From: Candidatus Cloacimonadota bacterium
GTDB lineage: Bacteria > Cloacimonadota > Cloacimonadia > Cloacimonadales > Cloacimonadaceae
Length of the DNA stretch: 17,868 nucleotides
Assembly (NCBI GenBank): GCA_023421135.1
Contig: JAEZUG010000030.1
Coordinates: forward strand, 1-17,868
Direction of reading: 5' to 3'
Under the pieces are notes generated by a model. It had not been told where the DNA came from, searched no databases, and saw nothing but the letters and a program-made list of their open reading frames with translations. The translations under genes and the position numbers were made by a program. Below, piece after piece: positions 1 through 7,872 of the stretch; position 1 is the first letter of the stretch; every line of letters begins with the position of its first letter.

Positions 1-1
1 C

Positions 2-50
2 TGTTCACTGTTCACTGATCACTGTTCACTGTTCACTGATCACTGATCAC
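2..50. repeat. 7-bp tandem repeat array (TGTTCAC/TGATCAC)
   Basis: Seven uninterrupted 7-nt units are visible in the order TGTTCAC, TGTTCAC, TGATCAC, TGTTCAC, TGTTCAC, TGATCAC, TGATCAC. Read on the minus strand the units are GTGAACA and GTGATCA, which fit the consensus GTGANNA shared with arrays near 9.92, 17.26, 17.31 and 17.85 kb. The array may continue left of the window. The rest of the gap up to the gene at 228 shows no other clear element. Confidence 0.9.
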
Positions 51-227
51 AGATCATCCGTCACTCCAGAATTTACTTGACCAGAATGCTATTAGCTTTA
101 GATTGTGCGTAGAGTAAAAAAAGTATAGTAGTAGAGCTGTCTTTACCGCTTCAGGGTAGAATCTGTAAGTTTTGGACAGTGAGTAATTTGGGATATTAAG
201 GAATATAATGATCGAGGCTAAAACATC

Positions 228-3068
228 ATGAATATGAAGCTTTTTGCGGCACGAAACAAGCCTGATAAGCTTACAGAACTCTACTTGAAATCTATCGATG
301 AAGCAGAGAAAGCCGAGATTTTATCCAGGCTGGTTGCTCTGGGTGAAACCAAGGAATTGTGGGCCATATTCAATCTGAAGAAAGAAGGATCCGTGGGCAA
401 GATCCTGCTCGATGTTGAAGGAAAGAGCGTTGAAAAGCTCTCTGAGATGTTTATCAAAACCGAGAGCAAAGAGCTGCGCGATCTGATCACAGACGATCTG
501 ATGGATCTGAAGAAAGTGGATATACTTTGGGGCTTTTTGGATACCCATTACGATGAATACATCTGGGAAACGCTTTATACTCACCTGGATTCCGATCTGG
601 AATCCCTGATGAGACTCTTTGAATCCGCCCGCACAGAAACCCTGCAGAGAAAGGTGGTCTCCCGGCTGTTTGAGCTCAAAGCCAAGGAGCAATTGCACGA
701 GATCCTCTTTGACCTGCAATCCCTGGGATTTGTGGATCAATTTATCCAGTTGATCATGGAAAAGCCAGAGGATATTGCGGAGTATTTCCGCGGGAACGAC
801 CGCATGCTGAAGACACTTCTGGCGGCTGCGCTCAAGGAGACCCGTTCCGAGCCCGATTTGATCAAGCTTCTGAAGCAGACTAACGACAAGCATATCCTGG
901 CTCTATTGCGCGAAATTCACCATGATGACTACAACTTTGAGATCAGTGCGCTCAATCTGGACAAGATAGACGAGCTGCTCTTCACCAGCAGAAGCCAATC
1001 TCTGGGAGAGTTTTACCGGAGCTGGGAATGGATCCTGGATGCTATCTTCGATATCAGTTTCGAATACTTCTTTTCCAGGTGCAACAACCTGCAAAAGCTG
1101 CACTTGCTTCTGATTCGCTATGGCGTGTTGGAGCTGCTGGGAGAGCCGGATCCCAAGAAATATACGATAGACCTTTCGAACTATGTGCACTATGTGCCGG
1201 ATGCCGAGACTCAGGGTCTGAAAGACCTCTTGATTCTCTTTGATGAAGCCTGGCGCAGTGTCTTGGAAAACCGGGATAAGGAATCTGTGTGTCTGGTCTG
1301 CCTCCTGAGCCGCAAGAGAGTGGAGCTCAATAAGGCCAAATATGCAGAGCTGGACGATCCTGAGGAAGCGGAAAAGCGGCTGCGGCATCACTATCAGAAC
1401 CTCAAAGCCAAGGCTGCCAACGAAGAAGAACTGCAAGAACTGATGATGCAGGAGCAGAGGGATCTCTCCCGTCTGATCAACAAGAATTTCTATGCCAGCC
1501 TCATGGATTACCGGGGCAATTTTGAGCCCTCCTTCTATGATGAGGCAGATTTTGCCGCCTATATAGACCCGGGTATTGGCTCTCTGATAGGCCTGAGGAC
1601 ATTGGACGCAAACAGTATCCTGGTGGATGATCTCAGCACGGAGATCAGCAAGGTGGAAGTGGCGCTCCAGCGGCAGCTCTTCCGGCTGTCTGATCCTGCT
1701 GATATAGCCAAAGCCAAGCAAGCCGCAGAAGCCAGCAAAGCCAAATTCATTGGCAAAGACGATCTGATTCATACAATTGCCCATACAAACCCCAACGAAT
1801 TGACTGCCCCGGCGCTCAAATATGCCCTGGAGCTCGCCATGACGATGGACGAGGAAGCCAGCATCAAAGCCGTGCTGCACTGCATTTCCAAGAGCAAGAA
1901 TCCGGAGCTGCTCTATCTCCTCAATGATGAGATATACAAGAACTATCTGGTGAGCAGCATGAAGGCCATTGGCACCAAGGTTTCTCCCCGGGCTCTGCGC
2001 TTACTGCTCTCTGTGAGCAAGGATCAGGATCTGGCGGTTCGCCTCAATGGAGCAGTGGGCTTCAGTCCGGACGGACGTTATATTACCACTCGTAACAAAG
2101 GCGTGTTTAGCACCAAGACCTGGGAAAAGATCTCGGATGTGTCTTTGCCGGAGTATTTCAGCCCGGATGGCAGGTTCTTTGTGAGCTGGGAAGATGGAGT
2201 CTTCAGCACTCGCACCTGGAAGCAGGTGGCAGACATCAAGAATTCGGTCTGCTTCAGCCCGGACAGCCGCTTTTTAGTAACCTGGAACAGCGTCTATAGC
2301 ACCAAGAGCTGGACTCGTCTGGCTATCGTTGTGCATCCGGTGGGCTTCTGCAAAGACAGCCGCTATTTTGCCTCCATCGACGCAGTTTATGAGACGGAGA
2401 ACTGGACCAAGCTTGCCACTATCCACAATTCTGTCTGTTTCAGCCCGGACGGCCGTTGGCTGGCTACTCTGAACTATGTGTACAGCGTGGGCGATTGGAA
2501 GCAGGTGGCGACCATCGCCAATCCGGATTTCTTTAGCCCGGATGGGAACTATCTGGCGTGTAAGAATGGCATCTTCAGCACTTCCCACTGGGGCAAGCTG
2601 GCAGAAATTCCCGGAGCTGTGTGTTTCAGCCCCGGGGGAGACTTCCTGATTACTTCGGACAGCGTGTATAGCACGATCAACTGGGCTAAGGTCAAGGAGC
2701 TGAAACCCGGCAAGAACACCAATAGCTCCGCCAGATTCTTCAGCCGGGATGGTAAATACCTGGCCTTTGAATCGGAACTGATCCGCACAGCAGATTGGTC
2801 CACAGCCATCTCCAATATCCAGGCGGTATCCTTCTCTCCCAATTGCCGTCTCTTCGCCACGCGTAATGGAGTCTATGCCATCGGCTTGCTCTTTGAGATC
2901 AAGGAGCTGCTGCTCAACAATCTGGCATATTTCTACAATCATCCCACGGAGATCGGTCAGGACGAAGTGTTGGCGGCTTTGAATCTGGCAACAGCCAGCG
3001 AGGAATTTACCCCCTTTGTCCATGCTTTGAGGCAACTGCTAAAGAAGGTGCTGCAAGCCAAGTTCTAG
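228..3068 (+). CDS. Helical-repeat protein with C-terminal short-blade beta-propeller-like repeats
   Basis: This 946-residue protein is not recognised as a named family. Residues 1 to about 350 are rich in short amphipathic helices and resemble HEAT or other alpha-alpha repeats. Residues about 375-420 are strongly charged and may form a coiled coil. Residues about 609-895 contain nine repeats built around FSPDGR-like turns, with the key Phe at 612, 644, 676, 707, 738, 769, 800, 838 and 869. Spacing is 31-32 residues, except one unit of 38. Each unit continues with a short strand, a 'VYST' or 'VFST' strand and a 'W.K(L/V)A.I' strand. FSPDG is the typical WD40/PD40 turn, but canonical blades are about 40 residues or longer. 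No signal peptide or membrane segment is evident, so it is probably cytoplasmic. A scaffold or interaction role is an inference. The ATG at 228 has GAGG at 214-217. The downstream thymidine kinase gene is on the same strand after an 81-nt gap. Confidence 0.85.
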   Translation: MNMKLFAARNKPDKLTELYLKSIDEAEKAEILSRLVALGETKELWAIFNLKKEGSVGKILLDVEGKSVEKLSEMFIKTESKELRDLITDDLMDLKKVDILWGFLDTHYDEYIWETLYTHLDSDLESLMRLFESARTETLQRKVVSRLFELKAKEQLHEILFDLQSLGFVDQFIQLIMEKPEDIAEYFRGNDRMLKTLLAAALKETRSEPDLIKLLKQTNDKHILALLREIHHDDYNFEISALNLDKIDELLFTSRSQSLGEFYRSWEWILDAIFDISFEYFFSRCNNLQKLHLLLIRYGVLELLGEPDPKKYTIDLSNYVHYVPDAETQGLKDLLILFDEAWRSVLENRDKESVCLVCLLSRKRVELNKAKYAELDDPEEAEKRLRHHYQNLKAKAANEEELQELMMQEQRDLSRLINKNFYASLMDYRGNFEPSFYDEADFAAYIDPGIGSLIGLRTLDANSILVDDLSTEISKVEVALQRQLFRLSDPADIAKAKQAAEASKAKFIGKDDLIHTIAHTNPNELTAPALKYALELAMTMDEEASIKAVLHCISKSKNPELLYLLNDEIYKNYLVSSMKAIGTKVSPRALRLLLSVSKDQDLAVRLNGAVGFSPDGRYITTRNKGVFSTKTWEKISDVSLPEYFSPDGRFFVSWEDGVFSTRTWKQVADIKNSVCFSPDSRFLVTWNSVYSTKSWTRLAIVVHPVGFCKDSRYFASIDAVYETENWTKLATIHNSVCFSPDGRWLATLNYVYSVGDWKQVATIANPDFFSPDGNYLACKNGIFSTSHWGKLAEIPGAVCFSPGGDFLITSDSVYSTINWAKVKELKPGKNTNSSARFFSRDGKYLAFESELIRTADWSTAISNIQAVSFSPNCRLFATRNGVYAIGLLFEIKELLLNNLAYFYNHPTEIGQDEVLAALNLATASEEFTPFVHALRQLLKKVLQAKF

Positions 3069-3101
3069 ATAGCCGGATATTGCAATTGACAAAATCTTGA
3101 G

Positions 3102-3142
3102 GCTCTAAAGACTTGGAATCTGTTTAGAAAAGTCTTTGGAGC
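3102..3142 (+). promoter_or_regulatory. Stem-loop sequestering the thymidine kinase ribosome-binding site
   Basis: GCTCTAAAGACTT (3102-3114) pairs with AAGTCTTTGGAGC (3130-3142) over 13 bp, with a single G-U pair and a 15-nt loop. The 3' arm contains GGAG (3138-3141), the only plausible Shine-Dalgarno, 8 nt before the TTG start at 3150. The 5' arm CTCT (3103-3106) acts as an anti-Shine-Dalgarno. There is no T-run after the stem, which argues against a classical intrinsic terminator for the gene ending at 3068. The pairing is seen directly in the sequence; a translational control role is inferred. Confidence 0.6.
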
Positions 3143-3149
3143 GTGAGTT

Positions 3150-3710
3150 TTGAACATCATAAATAATAAAACCGGTTGGATAGAAGTGATCTGTGGGAGT
3201 ATGTTCAGCGGGAAAACCGAGGAGCTGATCCGGCGTATTCGTCGGGCAGAATATGCCCGGCAGCGCGTGATAGTCTTCAAGCCGGTGATAGATAACCGCT
3301 ATGATGAAAACAATATAGTCTCTCATTCACGGATGCAGGCTCCCTCCGTGCCTATCAACCAAATCTCCGAGGTCTATGATCACCTGGAGGAAGACGTCCA
3401 GATCGTAGCCATCGATGAAGCTCAGTTCTTTGGCGAAGAGATCGTGGGTATCTGCAACGACCTGGCAGATAAGGGCAAGCGGGTGATAGTTGCCGGCCTG
3501 GATCAGGATTACCGGGGAGTTCCCTTTGCCTACATGCCACAGCTATTGGCTATTGCAGAGTATGTGACCAAGAACCTGGCTATCTGTGTGGTTTGCGGCA
3601 ATCCTGCCAATCGCACCCAGAGAACCGTGCACCAGGGAGATCAGATATTGGTGGGTTCCACCGAGGCTTATGAAGCCAGATGCCGCAATTGCCACGAGGT
3701 CTTGGATTAG
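3150..3710 (+). CDS. tdk: Thymidine kinase (type II)
   Basis: The enzyme phosphorylates thymidine to dTMP with ATP in the cytoplasmic salvage pathway. The 186 residues match the usual length of the type II family. A P-loop lies at residues 16-23 (GSMFSGKT). The Walker-B-like DEAQFF at 89-94 contains the presumed catalytic Glu90. The lasso/zinc region has C146-x2-C149 and C178-x2-C181 (followed by His182). The N-terminal GWIEVICGSMFSGKTEE region resembles Bacteroidetes homologues. The start is TTG at 3150: an in-frame stop (3144-3146) lies just upstream, no ATG or GTG precedes the conserved GWIEV, and GGAG sits 8 nt before it. That ribosome-binding site is in a strong hairpin. The yggT gene begins 3 nt after the stop, so co-translation is likely. 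Confidence 0.96.
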   Translation: MNIINNKTGWIEVICGSMFSGKTEELIRRIRRAEYARQRVIVFKPVIDNRYDENNIVSHSRMQAPSVPINQISEVYDHLEEDVQIVAIDEAQFFGEEIVGICNDLADKGKRVIVAGLDQDYRGVPFAYMPQLLAIAEYVTKNLAICVVCGNPANRTQRTVHQGDQILVGSTEAYEARCRNCHEVLD

Positions 3711-3713
3711 GCT

Positions 3714-3968
3714 ATGGGCACAGGTTATATCATACTCATCATGATCCGGCTGATGCAGATTTATAGCTATCTGCTGCTGGCCAGAGTGATCCTGAGCTGG
3801 TTCATGGATCCTTATCATCCGGTTTTCCGTTTTCTGTGGAGCATCACCGAGCCGGTGCTGGCTCCCATCCGCAGGATCCTGCCCGCTATGGGCGGCTGGG
3901 ATTTCTCACCCATTGTGGCGTTTTTGGCCATAGACATCATCACCAGATTCTTAACAAGTATTTTATAG
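3714..3968 (+). CDS. YggT family membrane protein
   Basis: A small 84-residue membrane protein. It has one hydrophobic helix at about residues 5-29 and another at about 65-83. Between them lies the family signature: WSITEPVLAPIRRILP (about 42-57), then GGWDFSPIV (60-68). YggT/YlmG proteins are inner-membrane proteins of uncertain function, linked to envelope integrity and, in Gram-positives and plastids, to division or nucleoid organisation. The gene sits 3 nt after tdk and 13 nt before the divIVA-like gene, matching the yggT(ylmG)-divIVA neighbourhood seen in Firmicutes. There is no strong own ribosome-binding site, so translational coupling with tdk is likely. Confidence 0.93.
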   Translation: MGTGYIILIMIRLMQIYSYLLLARVILSWFMDPYHPVFRFLWSITEPVLAPIRRILPAMGGWDFSPIVAFLAIDIITRFLTSIL

Positions 3969-3981
3969 ACAGGGAGGAATC

Positions 3982-4566
3982 ATGCCCCTAAGTCCACTTG
4001 ATATCAGACATCAGGAATTCAGCAGCCAAATGTTTGGCTACAGCAAAAAGGAAGTTCGCGCCCTCCTGGAACAGATTGCGGACGAGATGGAAACTGCTTT
4101 CCAAGCCAAAGAGCGGGAACTGCTCAAGGCACAGCAAATGCAGTATGAAGTGAAACAGGAAGCCGTTCAGGCCTCCAATGCCGTGGAAGATCTCAAGCGC
4201 CGCGAGGAGCTGATCAGCCGCACCCTGGTCTTTGCCGAAAAGACCAAGGCGGATATCATCGGCAACGCCCGCAAGGAAGCCGAAAACATCATTCACGAAG
4301 CTGAGCTCAAAGCCAAGCGTGTGATCCAGGAAACCAAGCAGTATCTGAATGTGTTGGATCACCAATACATGCACCTCAAGGAACAGAAACGCCAGTTCCT
4401 CATGCAGTTCCGGGTGGAGCTTCAGACCTTTATGGATCGCATCGGCAAAGACCCCCTGCTCACCAAGGATGCCGAACAGATGCTGGATAGCGAATTCAAA
4501 CGCATCAAAGAAGAGATTCAGCCCCAGATCGGGCAACCCTCAGAACCCAATCCATCCCAGAAGTGA
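3982..4566 (+). CDS. DivIVA domain-containing coiled-coil protein
   Basis: A 194-residue protein. The N-terminal segment (residues 3-36: SPLDIRHQEF, then GYSKKEV) matches the DivIVA membrane-targeting domain. A long coiled coil runs over about residues 38-150, rich in Glu, Lys, Gln and Ala. The tail is Pro/Gln/Ser-rich. DivIVA family proteins mark negatively curved membrane and recruit division, polarity or septum factors in Gram-positives. Here it probably acts at the inner face of the cytoplasmic membrane, but its partner is unknown. A strong ribosome-binding site AGGGAGG (3971-3977) precedes the ATG. It lies between yggT and the purine nucleoside phosphorylase, and its stop codon overlaps the next gene's GAGG (4565-4568). 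Confidence 0.92.
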   Translation: MPLSPLDIRHQEFSSQMFGYSKKEVRALLEQIADEMETAFQAKERELLKAQQMQYEVKQEAVQASNAVEDLKRREELISRTLVFAEKTKADIIGNARKEAENIIHEAELKAKRVIQETKQYLNVLDHQYMHLKEQKRQFLMQFRVELQTFMDRIGKDPLLTKDAEQMLDSEFKRIKEEIQPQIGQPSEPNPSQK

Positions 4567-4572
4567 GGCTAA

Positions 4573-5385
4573 ATGAGCTATCATGACACTGCTAACTGGC
4601 TGAAAGAGAGACTGCCTGCCCCTCCCCAAGTGGCGATCATTCTGGGCACGGGACTGAGCGATCTCACAGATCACTATCCCAGCCTGTGGTCAATGGAATA
4701 CTCTCAGATCCCGGGCTTTGTGAGCAGCACAGCTCCTTCTCACCGGGGAGTCTTAAGCCTTTGCGAGATCTCCGGAAAACCAGTGCTGGTGCTGCAGGGA
4801 CGCTTTCATTTTTATGAAGGCTATCCCATGGAAAGCGTGGTCTTTCCCACCCGGGTTTTGGCAGCTTTGGGCATCAAAAGCCTGATCGTGACCAATGCCG
4901 CCGGCAGCCTCAGAGAAGAGCTTCCTCCCGGCCGGATCGTCATGATAACAGACCATATCAACTTCATGGGCACCAATCCCCTGATCGGGCATAACGACGA
5001 GAGCCTGGGCGAACGCTTTCCTTCGATGAACGAGCAGTTTGATCCGGCCTACCGGACTCTCTGCCGCAAGCTTGCTGCAGAGCAAGGCACAAAGCTCTCG
5101 GAAGGCGTCTATATCGGAGTGACCGGGCCAAGCCTGGAAACCAAGGCGGAATGCAGCTTTTTTGCACAGATCGGAGCAGATCTGGTGGGCATGTCCACAG
5201 TTCCGGAAGTAATCGCTGCCCGCCATGCCGGCTTGAAGGTGCTGGGCTTCTCCATTGTGACCAATTACAGCAATCTCTTTCACAATCTGGCCCATTCTCA
5301 AGCCGAGATTCGTGAGCATGCCGGTAAGGCTGGGAAAGACTTGCGCAAGCTCTTGGAAAGCTTTATCGCTGCTGTTGTTTTTTAG
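4573..5385 (+). CDS. punA: Purine nucleoside phosphorylase (trimeric, class I)
   Basis: The enzyme cleaves purine (deoxy)nucleosides with phosphate to the base and (deoxy)ribose-1-phosphate in cytoplasmic salvage. The 270-residue length fits the trimeric PNP family. Motifs seen: LGTGLS at 24-29 and SHRG at 56-59 (phosphate site), GRFHFYEGY at 76-84, TNAAGSL at 107-113, DHINFMGTNPL at 127-137, GPSLETKAE at 185-193 (Glu189 is the purine-contact Glu), GMSTVPEV at 206-213, and VTN ending at Asn231. The Glu/Asn pair predicts 6-oxopurine specificity (inosine, guanosine), an inference from the mammalian and bacterial trimeric enzymes. It follows the divIVA-like gene by 6 nt, with GAGG at 4565-4568, and is probably cotranscribed with thymidine kinase. 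MTA phosphorylase is less likely given these residues. Confidence 0.94.
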   Translation: MSYHDTANWLKERLPAPPQVAIILGTGLSDLTDHYPSLWSMEYSQIPGFVSSTAPSHRGVLSLCEISGKPVLVLQGRFHFYEGYPMESVVFPTRVLAALGIKSLIVTNAAGSLREELPPGRIVMITDHINFMGTNPLIGHNDESLGERFPSMNEQFDPAYRTLCRKLAAEQGTKLSEGVYIGVTGPSLETKAECSFFAQIGADLVGMSTVPEVIAARHAGLKVLGFSIVTNYSNLFHNLAHSQAEIREHAGKAGKDLRKLLESFIAAVVF

Positions 5386-5386
5386 A

Positions 5387-5415
5387 TTGACAGCTACAGC
5401 AGGAGAATAATAATT
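5387..5415 (+). promoter_or_regulatory. Possible sigma70-type promoter for the TraR/DksA-lspA run
   Basis: TTGACA at 5387-5392 is followed after 17 nt by ATAATT at 5410-5415, in the 66-nt gap between the PNP stop and the ATG at 5452. The -35 box is a perfect consensus match; the -10 box is a weaker one. It may be an internal promoter within a longer transcript. There is no experimental support. Confidence 0.3.
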
Positions 5416-5451
5416 GAATACTTGTAAAAAGACTAGATAGAAGGAGCTGAG

Positions 5452-5853
5452 ATGCCAGGCACAAAGTTTAGCCCCGAGCAGTTGAAGCATTATGAAGAAG
5501 TCATCAAAGCCGAGCTGAAAGAAAGCATGGCCTATGTTGACAATATCAACCGGGATCAGTCCATTGGAGCCCGCGAAAGCAGCGGAGACCTCTCTTCCTA
5601 CGCCTTCCACCAAGCCGATCAGGGCTCAGATACAAACCTGATGGAACATACAGTCATGATGATGGAGCAGGAACGGGAGAAGATACGCCTGCTCAACGAC
5701 GCTCTGAAACGCATATACGACGGCACCTTTGGCATCTGCGAGATCTGCGGAGAGAATATCCAGCCCGCCCGTCTCGATGCTATTCCATATGTCTCAAACT
5801 GCTTTGATTGCACTGTGGGAATGGAAGATAAAAAGAGGAAACAGAGAAGATAG
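5452..5853 (+). CDS. TraR/DksA family zinc-finger protein
   Basis: A 133-residue protein. Residues about 6-90 form the charged helical hairpin expected for DksA/TraR-like proteins. A C4 zinc finger follows, with C96-x2-C99 and C117-x2-C120 and the signature CEICG, then I.P.RL.A.PY...C..C. DksA-type proteins bind the RNA polymerase secondary channel and alter initiation at selected promoters. Many family members next to lspA are uncharacterised (YteA-like), so a DksA role is inferred only. The Asp pair typical of the E. coli DksA coiled-coil tip is not clearly identifiable. The ATG has AAGGAG at 5441-5446. lspA begins 1 nt after the stop, a gene pairing common in other bacteria. Confidence 0.93.
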   Translation: MPGTKFSPEQLKHYEEVIKAELKESMAYVDNINRDQSIGARESSGDLSSYAFHQADQGSDTNLMEHTVMMMEQEREKIRLLNDALKRIYDGTFGICEICGENIQPARLDAIPYVSNCFDCTVGMEDKKRKQRR

Positions 5854-5854
5854 C

Positions 5855-6415
5855 ATGCCTTCCACCCGCTCAAACCCCATCCCCGCCTTCATCATTATGG
5901 TTCAGGTGGTCATTCTTGATCAGCTCACCAAGATATTGGTACGGCTCAATCTCGATCTGCATGAGTCTATCCCCATCCTGTCCAATCTCTTCGGAGATAC
6001 CTTCCTGCTCACCCACGTCACCAATAAAGGTGCAGCCTTCGGCCTGTCTTTGGGCTCGGATATCTTCAACCGCTTCTTCTTTGTGGGAGCAGCCCTGCTG
6101 GCAGTGGCCATGATGATCTATCTCTTATACAACAATACTCATCGCCTCCAGGTCATCGCCTTTGGCTTGATCATGGGAGGTGCTCTGGGCAATAACGCTT
6201 TGGATAGGGTTATCATCGGCGGTGTGACAGATTTTATCGATGTGGACATCCCCAATATCCTGAATTTCTCTCGCTTCCCCATCTTCAACGTGGCAGATAG
6301 CTGCATCTTTATCGGTGTGGTTCTGCTGATCATAGAAATGTTTTTCATCAAAAAGCCTGCTGCGGCTCCAGAAGCTGCTCCGGCACAAATCGAAGTAAAC
6401 AACAAGGAGATATAG
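5855..6415 (+). CDS. lspA: Lipoprotein signal peptidase (signal peptidase II)
   Basis: An inner-membrane aspartyl protease that removes the signal peptide from diacylglyceryl-modified prolipoproteins. From the ATG at 5855 it has 186 residues and four hydrophobic segments (about 9-29, 70-92, 99-118 and 145-165). Motifs: DQLTK at 22-26, VTNKGAAFGL at 55-64, then GGALGNNALDR at 108-118, GGVTDFID at 122-129 and FNVADS at 144-149. The presumed catalytic pair is Asp126 and Asp148. An upstream in-frame ATG at 5729 would overlap the zinc finger of the previous gene and add a non-conserved extension, so 5855 is preferred. The tail (about 168-186) is Ala/Pro-rich. The next gene starts immediately after the stop. 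A client lipoprotein may be the product of the gene at 10362. Confidence 0.95.
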   Translation: MPSTRSNPIPAFIIMVQVVILDQLTKILVRLNLDLHESIPILSNLFGDTFLLTHVTNKGAAFGLSLGSDIFNRFFFVGAALLAVAMMIYLLYNNTHRLQVIAFGLIMGGALGNNALDRVIIGGVTDFIDVDIPNILNFSRFPIFNVADSCIFIGVVLLIIEMFFIKKPAAAPEAAPAQIEVNNKEI

Positions 6416-7864
6416 ATGAAACGTATTCTTCTTCTCATTGTCGCAGTTATGATTTCCAGCCTGGCAATTGCTCAGGTTCTTACCTGCCGGCAAATCCAGG
6501 AGACCACCGATCCCAGCGGTGATTCCCCCTACATAAATCAAGCCGTAACCGTCCGCGGAATCGTGGTAGCCGAGAAATTTTACACAGGTACAAACACCAC
6601 AAACTACGGCTTTGTGATCTCAGATCCTGAAGGTGGCCCCTGGAGCGGCCTTTTGGTCTTTACAAACCGCTATTTTCCCGCACTCGGAGACTTGGTGGAA
6701 GTGGCTGGCACAATGTCTGAATATCACAACTTCTCAGAGCTGACCAGCCTCACAAACTACACGGTTGTTTCCAGCGGCAATTCCTTGCCTCAGCCCAGTT
6801 TGGTGACCACCGGCGATCTTACCAATGCAGCCACTGCAGAACAGTGGGAAAGCTGCTTTGTGAAAGTGGAAGACGTGAATATCACTGCTGCTCCCAATAA
6901 CTATCTTGAGTTTTATATCAACGATGGCACTGGTGCTGCTCAGGTGGATGATCAATGCTTCCCGCGCTCGGGCTTTGCCTGGCCGGCCGGCGTGGCTGTG
7001 GGTCAGAATTGGGCTCGCATCCAGGGCGTGGTGGACTACTCCTTCAATTATTTCGCCATCAATCCCCGCAGTTTGGGGGATATGCTCCAAGTGGACAGCG
7101 TTGCCAATGCTCAGATCCGCGTTCAAAGCATCACTGCCGAGATCGACGAGAGCAAGACCATCCCGCTCACCACTTCCCGGCTGAAATTTGCCTGGGGCAT
7201 TTCCAGCTTTGAGACCGTGATCAAGATCGATCCTGCCAAGCTGGAATTTGAAGGCCTGGATATCACCGGCACTCTGCTGAATCAAGTGCTGCCCGAATAC
7301 ACCATTTCTGATGATGGCACCGAGATCAGCATCGTTTACGTGGGCCAGGATCCCCTGGTGACCAATGAAGATGAAGTGGCTCTCTTCAACCTGCTCTTCA
7401 AGCCCATCAGCTATGGTGAATCCATGATTCAGGTGCAATCCTTCCAATATGATCTGACCCCGCTCAATGCCAACTCCCTCTATCCCGGAAAGGTCTCCGT
7501 GCCGATCCGCGAGAGAATGGCCTGGCTGGATATCGCCAATTCCACCGATGGCCGCAACATCTTTGATCCCACCATGAACGAGAAGCTCAGCATCTCCTAC
7601 GGCAGCCGCCTCGGCAACGCCGGAGTCAATGCCAGAGCAGTGGTGCGGATTTACGATGGCAAAGGCCGCCTGGTTGCCACTCCGGTGAATACAGTCATCT
7701 CCTCCGCTCTAGGTATAGAAACCTTTATGTTCGATGGCAGAGACAGCATTATGCGCTACCTCTCCCCGGGTTTCTACTATTGCAATCTTGAGATTGTCGA
7801 ACGCGAAACCGGCAGGAAAGACACTGCCATTCAGCCTATTGTCATCAGAGCAAATCTCAGGTAA
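6416..7864 (+). CDS. Secreted OB-fold / cohesin-like protein with FlgD-Ig-like C-terminus
   Basis: A 482-residue exported protein of unknown function. Residues 1-19 form a Sec signal peptide (KR, hydrophobic core, AIA before Gln20). Residues about 42-225 resemble paired OB-fold repeats of the YhcR type: VTVRGIVV, then GFVISDPEGG...GLLVF, GDLVEVAGTMSEY, a second 'FVKVEDV' start, and FYINDGTGAAQV. Residues about 232-362 look like a cohesin domain (paired strands around 'VIKIDPAKLEFEGLD' and 'EVALFNLLFKP'). Residues about 368-481 resemble the FlgD-type Ig domain common at the C-termini of secreted FCB-group proteins (VVRIYDGKGRLV, then FDGRDS, LSPGFYYC). The ATG abuts the lspA stop with no gap. 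A PorV/PorQ-like gene follows 8 nt downstream, suggesting a surface or outer-membrane-associated role. The domain calls are by eye. Confidence 0.85.
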   Translation: MKRILLLIVAVMISSLAIAQVLTCRQIQETTDPSGDSPYINQAVTVRGIVVAEKFYTGTNTTNYGFVISDPEGGPWSGLLVFTNRYFPALGDLVEVAGTMSEYHNFSELTSLTNYTVVSSGNSLPQPSLVTTGDLTNAATAEQWESCFVKVEDVNITAAPNNYLEFYINDGTGAAQVDDQCFPRSGFAWPAGVAVGQNWARIQGVVDYSFNYFAINPRSLGDMLQVDSVANAQIRVQSITAEIDESKTIPLTTSRLKFAWGISSFETVIKIDPAKLEFEGLDITGTLLNQVLPEYTISDDGTEISIVYVGQDPLVTNEDEVALFNLLFKPISYGESMIQVQSFQYDLTPLNANSLYPGKVSVPIRERMAWLDIANSTDGRNIFDPTMNEKLSISYGSRLGNAGVNARAVVRIYDGKGRLVATPVNTVISSALGIETFMFDGRDSIMRYLSPGFYYCNLEIVERETGRKDTAIQPIVIRANLR

Positions 7865-7872
7865 GGGAGTTA

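Noticed and set aside
204..209. Perfect TATAAT just upstream of the gene at 228
   Set aside because: A start about 7 nt downstream would remove or truncate the GAGG at 214-217, and no -35 box lies at 16-18 nt spacing.
903..1880. Minus-strand open frame of 325 codons opposite the repeat protein
   Set aside because: No motif, no Shine-Dalgarno, and fully inside a gene with regular coding repeats; a shadow frame.
5729..5854. N-terminally extended lspA start
   Set aside because: It would overlap the conserved zinc finger of the preceding gene and adds 42 residues not resembling any LspA; the ATG at 5855 fits the family.
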